Below are positions 28,192-35,607 of a stretch of 43,771 bases of DNA, in pieces. A program made the translations under genes and the position numbers. Where the stretch lies: IMG/VR virus record IMGVR_UViG_3300022751_000004, positions 1-43,771 of that record; one strand, written 5' to 3'. Within the stretch, counting starts at the first letter, position 1. Each line of letters starts with the position of its first letter. The notes under the pieces were generated by a model. That model worked only from the letters and a program-made list of their open reading frames with translations, did not search any database and was not told the DNA's origin. The stretch comes from a virus.

Positions 28192-28571
28192 ACCGATTCA
28201 CCATAAAGCCACACACATCGATAACGAAGGACATGGTATTACCTCCGGCCCCGGCGAAGCCACCCAAATACCGCAATAAGATCACCTATGTGGATGGCAT
28301 CCGTTTCGACAGCAAACGCGAGGCTGATTACTACGGAAAGATGAAGATCATGCAGCGGATCGGAGACTTTCATGTTTTTGCTATGCAGATAGCGTTCCCC
28401 CTGGTGGTCAACAAGGTCAAAATATGCACGTATGTGGCCGACTTTGTCACTTACCGGGCCGATGGTACCATAATCGACTTGATTGACGCCAAGGGCTTTA
28501 AAACGCCGGAGTACCGGTTAAAGGCAAAACTGATGAAAGCGTGCTACGGGATCGAGATAAAAGAGGTGTGA
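28188..28571 (+). CDS. DUF1064 nuclease-like protein
   Basis: A 127-residue protein. KYRNKITYVDGIRFDSKREADYYGKMKI (about 28-55) and TYVADFVTYRADGTIIDLIDAKGFKTPEYRLKAKLMKACYG (about 82-122) match the DUF1064 family signature: KYrN...DGi.FDSk.EA.yy, then Y.aDF.y......v.D.KG..T..yr.K.K. The family has a PD-(D/E)XK-like core (E...D...D.KG) and is thought to be a nuclease acting on branched DNA. It fits the end of the replication/recombination region. Confidence 0.78.
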   Translation: MNRFTIKPHTSITKDMVLPPAPAKPPKYRNKITYVDGIRFDSKREADYYGKMKIMQRIGDFHVFAMQIAFPLVVNKVKICTYVADFVTYRADGTIIDLIDAKGFKTPEYRLKAKLMKACYGIEIKEV

Positions 28572-28597
28572 TTTGTTCATGAATTTATGTACATTTG
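28572..28597 (+). promoter_or_regulatory. Promoter of leaderless type before 28602
   Basis: TTTG (28572-28575), 14 nt, TACATTTG (28590-28597), four bases, ATG. An alternative -33 with 19-nt spacing is TGTG (28567-28570). Layout identical to 13932-13957 and 43288-43313. Confidence 0.55.
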
Positions 28598-28601
28598 ATA
28601 G

Positions 28602-28805
28602 ATGAATATTCCAGCACTTTTCAATGTCTCAGAGATCGCCAGAGAACTTTACCCAGGCAAAAAGGATACCCACAACCGGCTGCACAAAAAGATAAATGAG
28701 CAACATGGCCGCCGGTTGACAGAAAAAGAGCGCGTTGTTATAGCTAAATTCATACAAACAGAGACCGATAAATTTATTTCTGAATTATTTTCACAAAACA
28801 CTTGA
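28602..28805 (+). CDS. Small putative DNA-binding regulator
   Basis: A 67-residue protein: MNIPALFNVSEIARELYPGK, KDTHNRLHKKINEQHGRRLT and a helical tail. The stretch NVSEIARELYPGKKDTHNRLHKKI reads as a helix-turn-helix (IARELYPG / THNRLHKKI). The ATG is only four bases after a TACATTTG box, so the message may lack a leader. It may regulate the switch from early to late genes located downstream. Confidence 0.55.
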   Translation: MNIPALFNVSEIARELYPGKKDTHNRLHKKINEQHGRRLTEKERVVIAKFIQTETDKFISELFSQNT

Positions 28806-28831
28806 CAAGTACATATTTTTGTGTACATTTG
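28801..28831 (+). promoter_or_regulatory. Promoter with an overlapping inverted repeat
   Basis: CTTG (28801-28804), exactly 19 nt, TACATTTG (28824-28831). The -7 box is part of an inverted repeat GTACA-N9-TGTAC (28809-28826), a possible operator. The gene at 28874 starts 42 nt later behind ATGGAGGTAACG, an unusually good Shine-Dalgarno although distant. Confidence 0.55.
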
Positions 28832-28873
28832 TTATGTCGTTATCAATGGAGGTAACGTATAAGCTTAGCAGTC

Positions 28874-29011
28874 ATGAAACAATTTATCGTTTACACCGAA
28901 TCTGGATCATTCACTATCAATGCTTCTAACAGAAAAGAAGCTGTCACAATTGGTCGTAACAACTGTCGCCACTCCGGTGAGAAGTACGAAAACGTGAGAG
29001 TGAAAAAATAA
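28874..29011 (+). CDS. 45-residue protein, paralogue of the 11586 product
   Basis: A 45-residue protein: MKQFIVYTESGSFTINASNR, KEAVTIGRNNCRHSGEKYEN, VRVKK. It aligns over its whole length with the 47-residue leftward-encoded protein at 11586-11729. It has its own promoter (28801-28831). The conserved NxCR and K-E-A positions suggest a small shared fold. Function unknown. Confidence 0.58.
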   Translation: MKQFIVYTESGSFTINASNRKEAVTIGRNNCRHSGEKYENVRVKK

Positions 29012-29021
29012 CTCCCGCTTT

Positions 29022-29076
29022 CCCGCTAATCTATGCGGGTAGTCCTCCCACCCCGCCACCCTAACACGGAGCGGGG
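29022..29076 (+). terminator. Two GC-rich hairpins in a 109-base gap
   Basis: CCCGC (29022-29026) pairs with GCGGG (29035-29039), and CCCCGC (29051-29056) pairs with GCGGGG (29071-29076), the latter followed by ATTTGAGG. The second may be a weak terminator. The gap 29012-29120 holds nothing else I recognise. Confidence 0.45.
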
Positions 29077-29120
29077 ATTTGAGGTGCCGGGCAATTGAGT
29101 TCGGTAAAAAACTTAGCAAA

Positions 29121-29339
29121 ATGAAAACAAAAATCAATGACGTAGAGGTATTCGAGAACGAAAACTCGAAACAAGGAAAAGTAACAGAACTGTATGATGC
29201 TAACGAAATAATGCTGGCCCGTATGGATTACCGCGACAAAGAAGAGATGAAGGTGATGCGGATGAACCCGGAATCTAAAACGGATTTGTGTTTGTATGCA
29301 AATAAATACAAAGGAACCGATATCGACGTGTTCGGTTAA
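29121..29339 (+). CDS. Small protein, unknown
   Basis: A 72-residue charged protein: MKTKINDVEVFENENSKQGK, VTELYDANEIMLARMDYRDK and an end YKGTDIDVFG. The ATG at 29121 is used rather than the upstream 29079 because the upstream part overlaps the hairpin region. No family seen. Confidence 0.5.
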   Translation: MKTKINDVEVFENENSKQGKVTELYDANEIMLARMDYRDKEEMKVMRMNPESKTDLCLYANKYKGTDIDVFG

Positions 29340-29342
29340 ATA

Positions 29343-29407
29343 ATTCCTGTTCCTGCTAAGTCAGGAATCTGCCGCCTCACATGATTCGTCTTGTGGGGAT
29401 TTGGCAG
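29343..29407 (+). promoter_or_regulatory. Structured intergenic element (three helices)
   Basis: ATTCCTG (29343-29349) pairs with CAGGAAT (29362-29368). Immediately adjacent, CTGCC (29369-29373) pairs with GGCAG (29403-29407) enclosing CCTCACA (29375-29381) paired with TGTGGGG (29392-29398). The element fills the 83-base gap before the gene at 29423 and could be an mRNA leader structure. Confidence 0.48.
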
Positions 29408-29422
29408 TAAAATACCCACCCA

Positions 29423-30100
29423 ATGAACACAACAGAGAAAGACACTTTAGAACAGTTCCTCCTAAGTGGGGGAAAGCTAATTGCAGAAAAACAAGCAAAT
29501 GGAAAATACTGCGCCTTTACTCAATTCGAAACAGGTAGCGGTTTAGGTAATCCTTTTGCTTTACTCATCGACGGACCATGCCACGAAGGACAGGAGATCG
29601 GGGCTATGGATGGGTATGTAGTGTGGCAGTATTTTCATCCCAACAATTGGGTAGACTGCACATGCAACAACCCTGTTTATGCCACCAGAAGCGAAAAGCC
29701 AATCCGTGCCATTTTCCGCCTCCACCCCAAACAGGAAGAGCCGGTAAAGCCTTTGCCCGGTTTCAATATCGGCTCTCAAAAAGCAGGCGGCAATATAATT
29801 CACTTCCACGGCGATTATGTTAAGTCCACTGAAACGGTGGAAGATGCGGCGACCGACCACCTGCAACTGCAATCAGATTTAAGGGATCAGATTTACGTTC
29901 GTCCGTATAATATCGAAAAGATTGAGGCCGCAGCTGTTAGGCTATGCGATGCTGTGTATGCTCGTGAAATGGGCGAATCCCACCAAATCCCCAAAGAGGG
30001 GAAGACGGCGGAGGAAATATTAGGTAAATACCTTTACCATGGTGGCCCACTTTGGTCTGCCGCTCTCAAAGCAATGGAGGAATATAAGAACCAAAAATAA
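29423..30100 (+). CDS. Hypothetical protein, two-part
   Basis: A 225-residue protein. The first half (KLIAEKQANGKYCAFTQFETGSG, WQYFHPNNWVDCTCNNPVYATRS) is beta-rich with a CTC motif. The second (ATDHLQLQSDLRDQIYVRP, EAAAVRLCDAVYAREMGE, AEEILGKYLYHGGPLWSAALKAMEEY) is helical and ends like small phage regulatory proteins. No catalytic motif seen. It lies between early and late regions behind a structured leader. Confidence 0.52.
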   Translation: MNTTEKDTLEQFLLSGGKLIAEKQANGKYCAFTQFETGSGLGNPFALLIDGPCHEGQEIGAMDGYVVWQYFHPNNWVDCTCNNPVYATRSEKPIRAIFRLHPKQEEPVKPLPGFNIGSQKAGGNIIHFHGDYVKSTETVEDAATDHLQLQSDLRDQIYVRPYNIEKIEAAAVRLCDAVYAREMGESHQIPKEGKTAEEILGKYLYHGGPLWSAALKAMEEYKNQK

Positions 30101-30104
30101 TTCT

Positions 30105-30130
30105 TACCTTCACTCCTGGCAATATTGCCA
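30105..30130 (+). promoter_or_regulatory. Promoter-like box with a perfect palindrome
   Basis: TACCTTCA (30105-30112) resembles the -7 box. The perfect 14-base palindrome TGGCAATATTGCCA (30117-30130) covers the expected transcription start. It may be an operator for the gene at 30152. No good -33 box is seen. Confidence 0.4.
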
Positions 30131-30151
30131 CAGACATAAATTCATAAAGAC

Positions 30152-30403
30152 ATGCATTTCGTATTAAGAACAGTGGCGGACGCATTATCTCCGCAGGTAA
30201 ACATCGCATTAGGCCAGTCCTATTCATTCACCGGGAATGATCAGCCTTCATTCGCATCTATCATGGCTAAATGGGTAGATATTAAGCCAGATGATTATCT
30301 TGGTTTAGTAACCGACGAATCAGGCCAACACTTTCCGCTTAACAAAGCATGGTCTCATTACATAATGACCGATGCCGGAAAAACATTCGACCGCATCCGT
30401 TAA
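30152..30403 (+). CDS. Small protein, unknown
   Basis: An 83-residue protein: MHFVLRTVADALSPQVNIAL, GQSYSFTGNDQPSFASIMAK, ending HYIMTDAGKTFDRIR. It is beta-rich with a central helix. It is followed by a strong terminator, so it is the last gene of the early region. No family recognised. Confidence 0.55.
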   Translation: MHFVLRTVADALSPQVNIALGQSYSFTGNDQPSFASIMAKWVDIKPDDYLGLVTDESGQHFPLNKAWSHYIMTDAGKTFDRIR

Positions 30404-30439
30404 CAAAGACGCTGTTTCGTGATTAAAATAGCAAACCGT

Positions 30440-30480
30440 GAAAAGCCCAACGCAGTGATGTGGGGGCTTTTTGTTTTTTA
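30440..30480 (+). terminator. Intrinsic terminator closing the early region
   Basis: AAAAGCCC pairs with GGGCTTTT across a 15-nt loop, followed by TGTTTTTTATG. It separates the early/replication genes from the packaging genes. Confidence 0.72.
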
Positions 30481-30484
30481 TGCG

Positions 30485-30492
30485 TAACTTTG
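30485..30492 (+). promoter_or_regulatory. -7-like box before the terminase genes
   Basis: TAACTTTG matches TAnnTTTG perfectly. It lies 25 bases upstream of the small terminase start. No matching -33 box at 19 nt was found (TTTG at 30470-30473 is only 11 nt away), so a phage-specific or activator-dependent late promoter is possible. Confidence 0.4.
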
Positions 30493-30517
30493 AAATTACT
30501 TAACGTTTCATGACATT

Positions 30518-30964
30518 TTGAACGATCAACAGAAAAGATTTGTAGATGAGTACCTTATAGATTATAACGCTACTCAGGCGGCTATTAGGGCAGGCTATGC
30601 CCCTGATTCAGCCAGGCAACAGGCTAGTCAGCTGCTAAAGAAAAAAGATGTAGCTGCCTATTTTCGCAAGCGCGAGAAGGATATAGATCGCGAACTTGGT
30701 ATATCGGCCACGTTCATTAAAAAGCGATTCAAAGAGATTTCAGACCGATGCATGACAGCGGAAGAGGTGTATATATTCGACGGTGAAAATTGGGTAAAAT
30801 CCGGTGTGTTCAAATTTGATAGCTCTGGCGCAAATAAGGCAACAGAGGCCCTCGGCAAGATGATGGGTGTGTTTGAAAAGGATAACGCTCAGCTTAAGCC
30901 GACAGCTACAAATGTAATCAACCTTGGCTCAGGAGTAAAGCCGCCTGATGAAGCTACTGACTAA
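30518..30964 (+). CDS. Terminase small subunit
   Basis: A 148-residue protein. Its N-terminal DNA-binding domain reads NDQQKRFVDEYLIDYNATQAAIRAGYAPDSARQQASQLLKKKDVAAYFRKRE, the standard terminase_2 pattern (FV.EYL.D.NATQAAIRAGYs..tA...as.LL....V..yi). It recognises the phage packaging site and recruits the large subunit. No ATG is available in frame, so TTG at 30518 is the likely start. It overlaps the large subunit gene by 17 bases. Confidence 0.9.
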   Translation: MNDQQKRFVDEYLIDYNATQAAIRAGYAPDSARQQASQLLKKKDVAAYFRKREKDIDRELGISATFIKKRFKEISDRCMTAEEVYIFDGENWVKSGVFKFDSSGANKATEALGKMMGVFEKDNAQLKPTATNVINLGSGVKPPDEATD

Positions 30965-32246
30965 ACAGGAGCATGCTATATATTACCTAAAGGATGATAT
31001 TACCGAAGAGATCCTTTACGGTGGCGCAGCCGGTGGCGGAAAGAGCGCATTAGGGTGTTTATGGCTTATAGAGAATTGCCAGAAATACCCAGGATCGAGA
31101 TGGTTAATGGGAAGGTCAAAGCTAAAAACTCTAAAAGAAACTACCCTTGCCACATTCTTTGAGCTTACATCGAAGCTTAATATTTTCGATCAGTTCCATT
31201 ATAACGACAACAAGGGCCTTATTACCCACCAAAATGGCAGCGAGATTCTGCTAAAGGATCTTTTCTTTTATCCATCAGACCCGAACTTTGATGCGCTTGG
31301 ATCACTGGAGATCACCGGCGCCTTCATTGATGAGTGCAATCAGGTAGTTTTTAAGGCCTGGCAGATCGTAAAATCGCGTATTAGGTTTAAACTAACCGAG
31401 TTTGGGTTGATCCCAAAGATTTTCGGCAGCTGTAACCCGGCTAAAAACTGGACATATCAGAATTTCTATAAACCTTCTAGGGATGGGTCATTGCCTGCTT
31501 ATAGGCGATTCATTAAAGCGCTACCAACAGATAATCCACATCTTCACCCATCGTATCTTCAATCGTTGCTCAGGCTTGATAAAAACACCATGCAGCGCCT
31601 TTATTACGGTAATTGGGAATATGATGACGATCCGGCTTCGTTAATGTCTTTCGAGAAAATTTGCGGGATTTTTACTAACAGCTTCGTTGCAAAGGGCCAT
31701 AAATACATATCTGCCGACATTGCTCGATTTGGATCGGACACGACCACTATTATTTATTGGGACGGCCTAAGGGCCATGGACATCAGGCAGCTTGTAAAGA
31801 AGTCTACAACATGGGTAGCTAAGGAAATCGAGGACATGAGGCAGCAATATGGTGTTCCGCTGGCAAATATAATCATTGACGAAGATGGTGTGGGTGGCGG
31901 CGTAGTCGATCAGCTCGATTGTATAGGGTTTGTGAATAACTCCAGTGCTCTCTATGGGCAAAACTTTAATCACCTGAAAAGCCAATGTTATTTTAAGCTC
32001 GCCGAGAAGATTAACGCTGATTTGGTTTTTGTAAATTGCGAAAGCACGGATTTGCGTGACCGGATAACCGAAGAATTGGAGCAGGTTAAGCAGCATAACA
32101 TGGATAAGGATGCCAAAAAGCAAGTTTTACCAAAGGATGAGGTTAAGGAGATGATTGGCAGATCTCCGGACATTTCAGACGCCTTGATGATGAGAATGTA
32201 TTTTGAATTATCACCCGAAAGCGAATGGGATTATAATCCGGTATAA
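30948..32246 (+). CDS. Terminase large subunit
   Basis: A 432-residue packaging motor. The ATPase domain has the Walker A variant GGAAGGGKSALGCLWL (about residues 24-39) and a Walker B/coupling region GAFIDECNQV (about 124-133), followed by GSCNPAKNW. The RNase H-like nuclease domain starts YISADIARFGSDTTTIIYW (D in ADIAR) with a second acidic site IIIDEDGVGGGVVDQL and a final acid SPDISDALMMRMYF. It drives ATP-dependent DNA entry into the head and cuts the concatemer. The packaging mode (pac or cos) was not determined from sequence. Confidence 0.94.
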   Translation: MKLLTKQEHAIYYLKDDITEEILYGGAAGGGKSALGCLWLIENCQKYPGSRWLMGRSKLKTLKETTLATFFELTSKLNIFDQFHYNDNKGLITHQNGSEILLKDLFFYPSDPNFDALGSLEITGAFIDECNQVVFKAWQIVKSRIRFKLTEFGLIPKIFGSCNPAKNWTYQNFYKPSRDGSLPAYRRFIKALPTDNPHLHPSYLQSLLRLDKNTMQRLYYGNWEYDDDPASLMSFEKICGIFTNSFVAKGHKYISADIARFGSDTTTIIYWDGLRAMDIRQLVKKSTTWVAKEIEDMRQQYGVPLANIIIDEDGVGGGVVDQLDCIGFVNNSSALYGQNFNHLKSQCYFKLAEKINADLVFVNCESTDLRDRITEELEQVKQHNMDKDAKKQVLPKDEVKEMIGRSPDISDALMMRMYFELSPESEWDYNPV

Positions 32247-32265
32247 AATATTTACTTTTACCCCT

Positions 32266-33672
32266 ATGCAGATTAAGCAGATTATCAAGGATGTAAAGGG
32301 ATGGTTCACAACCAAGGCCACATCCATACAGCAGGCCATTAATCCGTATGTGATGGCATTTGGAGGTGTGTTCGGTTGGATGGGATGGAATAAAACGGCT
32401 CAATTGCAGATCGGATATGCCAACAAGGTCGTTTACTCCTACGCCAATGTCCTGGTAAGAAAGATGATTGAGGTGCCATTGATCCCATATCAGGTGATAG
32501 ACGACAAGGCCGAAACAAGGATGAAGCGTTTTAACTTTACGCCTGATAGTAACAGATCAGGGAAATACGATCTGCTCGAAATGAAGGCGCTTAGGGAGGT
32601 TGAATCACATCCGTTAATAGATCTGTTGGAATATCCCAACGAGTACCAAACAGGCATACAGTTACGAGAATCATTTTGGTTCAATTATTTCATTTCAGGC
32701 GATGGCTATATTTGGCCCGAGCGTAATCCGGAGGGCAGGAACGCCACAGAACCCGTACATCTTCACTGTCTTCCTTCGCAATTGGTTCAGCCGGTTCGAA
32801 TTGATGGTAATTTCAATGCACCTATTTCATACTATGTTTTTACAACGTGGTCAGGTCAGAAGATCACTATAATGCCTGACGAGATGTTTCACATGGCCCA
32901 GTGGTCGCCATTTGATCCAATATTAGGCGGCTATTCCCCACTCGTGCCGGGCGCAAAAACAATATCAACCAACGAGGCCAACCAAGAGGCGCAAGGCCGT
33001 GCGTTCGTAAATGGTTCTACCGGTATTATCATTCACTCAGACGTTGACTTTACAGGCCCTAAGGGACAAGGTAAATTAACCACGGATCAGGTATCGGCTA
33101 TCAAGGCAACATTAGCCCAGGAATGGCAGGGAGCCGCCAACAATAAAGGTACCCATGTGACAAACGGTTATGTCGATGTAAAGAAATTGGGTGATACACT
33201 CGCCGAGCTGCAGTTGATCGAGGCTGAGAAAGTGAACTGGAAAGACGGAGGGGCTTTATTCGGCGTGTCCCCGATATTGGTGGGAGATATGTCAGGAGGT
33301 ACGGAGAATAACGTTAAATCTGCCTATCAGTCGTTGGTAATAAATGTCGTTCTCCCAAATGAGAAGAAGTTCGACGCGATGATTTCCAGGAAAGTAAAAG
33401 ACTGGTATCCAGCACAAAAGATCATCCTGAAACATGACTTTAAGGCTTATACGGAACTGTCGGCCGACCAGAAATTGCTAAAGGAAACATATGGGGATGC
33501 TGACTTTATCACCCAAAATGAGAAACGTAAGCTTTTCGGGTTCGATGCGGACGAAACCACCGAAGGCATGAACGGTTACCTGGTATCAGGCACAAAGAAG
33601 ACTATGCAGCAGATCCAGGACGGAAACTTTGATGAACCAGTAACTCCTACAAAGCAATATGACTACCGATGA
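32266..33672 (+). CDS. Portal protein
   Basis: A 468-residue protein of the HK97-type portal family. Typical segments: YANKVVYSYANVLVRKMIEVPLIPYQVID (N-terminal helices), LIDLLEYPNEYQTGIQLRESFWFNYFISGDGYIWPERN, MPDEMFHMAQWSPFDPILGGYSPLVPGAKTI (the P...Y.G.SPL motif), and the late helix LAELQLIEAEKVNWKDGGALFGVSPILVGDMSGGTENNVKSAYQSLVINVVLP. It forms the dodecameric DNA channel at one capsid vertex. The ATG at 32266 is used. The frame is open from 32203, but that part lies within the terminase gene. Confidence 0.9.
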   Translation: MQIKQIIKDVKGWFTTKATSIQQAINPYVMAFGGVFGWMGWNKTAQLQIGYANKVVYSYANVLVRKMIEVPLIPYQVIDDKAETRMKRFNFTPDSNRSGKYDLLEMKALREVESHPLIDLLEYPNEYQTGIQLRESFWFNYFISGDGYIWPERNPEGRNATEPVHLHCLPSQLVQPVRIDGNFNAPISYYVFTTWSGQKITIMPDEMFHMAQWSPFDPILGGYSPLVPGAKTISTNEANQEAQGRAFVNGSTGIIIHSDVDFTGPKGQGKLTTDQVSAIKATLAQEWQGAANNKGTHVTNGYVDVKKLGDTLAELQLIEAEKVNWKDGGALFGVSPILVGDMSGGTENNVKSAYQSLVINVVLPNEKKFDAMISRKVKDWYPAQKIILKHDFKAYTELSADQKLLKETYGDADFITQNEKRKLFGFDADETTEGMNGYLVSGTKKTMQQIQDGNFDEPVTPTKQYDYR

Positions 33673-33829
33673 ACTGCACGAACTGGATGAGATTATCGCC
33701 AAAGCCATACCTGTTATTCCCTCCGATTGCTGGCGCTCAAAGCAGAACAAAGAACGAAAGCGTAAAGAGGCAAAAGAAAAGCTAATAGCATTGTATGACC
33801 GAATCGGAGCTATACGAGAAACAGCATAA
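33659..33829 (+). CDS. Small protein between portal and head morphogenesis genes
   Basis: A 56-residue charged, helical protein: MTTDELHELDEIIAKAIPVI, PSDCWRSKQNKERKRKEAKE, KLIALYDRIGAIRETA. It overlaps the portal gene by 14 bases and the next gene by 35, which makes it either a true minor head protein or an out-of-frame shadow of a translation-coupling region. No family seen. Confidence 0.45.
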   Translation: MTTDELHELDEIIAKAIPVIPSDCWRSKQNKERKRKEAKEKLIALYDRIGAIRETA

Positions 33830-34613
33830 GCGTTACGCCGTCCGGGTGTATCCAATATTCCTACGCGCGCTCCAAAAGCAAATTCAGCCGGTCATTGACT
33901 TCATTCGGAGAACGGGTGATACTAACCCGCCACTTGATTTGCTAATCCAGCAGGGAGATTTTAAGATACCAATGAACGAGGCATATGAGATCATTGGGCA
34001 ACTGTCAGCAAAAAGGCAATATTATGCAATCCGAGCTGCCGATGGCGAAGTAAAGGCGTTGCTTTCTTTTCTCACAGAAGTATGGAGAAAGATTTTCTAT
34101 GACTATTCCACAGATTACGCCTACCGAATCGACAATGAACTCGCAGAAACCACAAAGCAGGAGATAAGGAACGCTTTAACATATTCCTATGACAACCAGC
34201 TGAACGCAGACCAAACCGCTGCATATATTCAGAAAAAGGTTGGACGGGAGATATCTCGGCAGAGAGCCGTTTTAATTGCCAGGACGGAGACCACAACTGC
34301 ATCTAACCTGGGAAAGATAACAGGTGCCCGTAGCTGGCTTTCAGAAGCAGGTCAGAAAGGATATAAACAGTGGATTGGCCGGGGCGATGATAGAGAGCGG
34401 TCAACTCATATCGCGCTTAATGATACATTCCTGCCCATAGACGATCACTTTAGCGTTGGGGGATCGCCTGCACTGGCCCCCGGTGATGTTGAATTGCCGG
34501 CAAAAGAGCGATGTAATTGCCGGTGTACGTGCATTTACCTATCAGAACGGCTATATAACAGGCTTATGAGGGATCAAAATAAAAATTCTTTTAATTTGTT
34601 CGATATTATTTAA
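33795..34613 (+). CDS. Head morphogenesis protein (SPP1 gp7 / Mu F-like)
   Basis: A 272-residue protein. The C-terminal region reads SRQRAVLIARTETTTASNLGKITGARSW, QWIGRGDDRERSTHIALNDTFLPIDDHFSVGG, LAPGDVELPAKERCNCRCTC. R...IARTE...A......A, W....D.R.R..H and PGD....ER.NCRC define the phage Mu F/SPP1 gp7 minor head protein family. These proteins enter the prohead in a few copies and influence portal incorporation or DNA ejection. Confidence 0.88.
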   Translation: MTESELYEKQHKRYAVRVYPIFLRALQKQIQPVIDFIRRTGDTNPPLDLLIQQGDFKIPMNEAYEIIGQLSAKRQYYAIRAADGEVKALLSFLTEVWRKIFYDYSTDYAYRIDNELAETTKQEIRNALTYSYDNQLNADQTAAYIQKKVGREISRQRAVLIARTETTTASNLGKITGARSWLSEAGQKGYKQWIGRGDDRERSTHIALNDTFLPIDDHFSVGGSPALAPGDVELPAKERCNCRCTCIYLSERLYNRLMRDQNKNSFNLFDII

Positions 34614-34623
34614 CTTTATCCCG

Positions 34624-34752
34624 ATGAGCAAACAGGAAATAAAACAGGATCTCGAAAAGCTGGCGCAAACTAAGGAGGCCCAGCAAAACGAATCTCTGAA
34701 AGAATCCATTCAGCAAAAGCAATCTTACGTTAATCGCCCTGTAAAGAAGTGA
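34624..34752 (+). CDS. Small charged helical protein, unknown
   Basis: A 42-residue protein: MSKQEIKQDLEKLAQTKEAQ, QNESLKESIQQKQSYVNRPV, KK. It is entirely helical and might be a scaffold-like helper in this head gene position. Its ATG lies five bases behind TAACTTTA (34611-34618). Its stop overlaps the GTG start of the next gene. Confidence 0.48.
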   Translation: MSKQEIKQDLEKLAQTKEAQQNESLKESIQQKQSYVNRPVKK

Positions 34753-35600
34753 TAAAGTGCATAGAATTTCCTGACCGCGAATTTGCCACGAAAGAGGCGA
34801 TGTTTGCCGCGTTGAAGGAAAGCGAAGAAAAGATCATAGGGCTAAAGAAAGCGCAGGTTTACAAGGGGGCTGACAAGGCGCAATTTTCATACCTAAACCT
34901 GGACGTAAGCAAAGTGCATGTAACCGGAAAGGCTTCATTTGATGTTAAGTCGGATTACATATATCCGGTGATTTCAACAACCCGTTACATGGACAGCCAT
35001 AAGGACGTTCACTTTGACGGTTGTTTTGCGAAGACCTGCATAGACCAGCAGGGGAAAGTAATGTACGCGCTTGACCATGAGCTTAAGTATGATTCGGTGT
35101 TAGCATGGCAAAAGGACGTGCAAATGTTCGTTGCCCCAATCGAATGGTCGTTAGTGGGTAAATCATACCCAGGACAAACAGAGGGGTTGGTGTTCGGCAT
35201 ACCAAAGGCGAAGATTAACCGCCCCGATGTGCTGGCTGCTATCGAAGGAAAATCGGCAGAATTTGAGAACAGCATTCGCATGGTTTACGAGCGAATGAAA
35301 CTGGCGATCAACTCCGATTCGAAAGATATGGCTGAAAATAAAGCCTATTACGACAGCCGGATCAATAGTATAGCCAACAAAGAACAGGCTATGGAGGATG
35401 GCTATTTTTGGGGGGTTGAGGAACTGAGAATTTACAAAGAGGGTTCGTTGGTTGTGGCTGGTGGGTCGAATGATGCCACCCGAATTATAGTAGAAAGTAA
35501 GAATGAGCCGGTTAAAACCACTCACGACATATTTGAATTGCTTGCGCCGCCTGATGGCACCCATGCAAAGTGTGAATCAATTTTTGACTATTTAACTTAA
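34749..35600 (+). CDS. Putative prohead protease
   Basis: A 283-residue protein, GTG start overlapping the previous stop as GTGA. STTRYMDSHKDVHFDGCFAKTC, then KVMYALDHELKYDSVLAWQKDV (histidine in ALDHEL) and SAEFENSIRMVYERMK (serine in ENSIRM) follow the general layout of HK97-type serine prohead proteases (S.....D..gD.v..G.F...., H, then a serine strand). Position immediately before the capsid gene also fits. The fit is partial and the protein is longer than HK97 gp4 (225 aa), so a fused scaffold is possible. Confidence 0.6.
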   Translation: MIKCIEFPDREFATKEAMFAALKESEEKIIGLKKAQVYKGADKAQFSYLNLDVSKVHVTGKASFDVKSDYIYPVISTTRYMDSHKDVHFDGCFAKTCIDQQGKVMYALDHELKYDSVLAWQKDVQMFVAPIEWSLVGKSYPGQTEGLVFGIPKAKINRPDVLAAIEGKSAEFENSIRMVYERMKLAINSDSKDMAENKAYYDSRINSIANKEQAMEDGYFWGVEELRIYKEGSLVVAGGSNDATRIIVESKNEPVKTTHDIFELLAPPDGTHAKCESIFDYLT

Positions 35601-35607
35601 AAAGACA

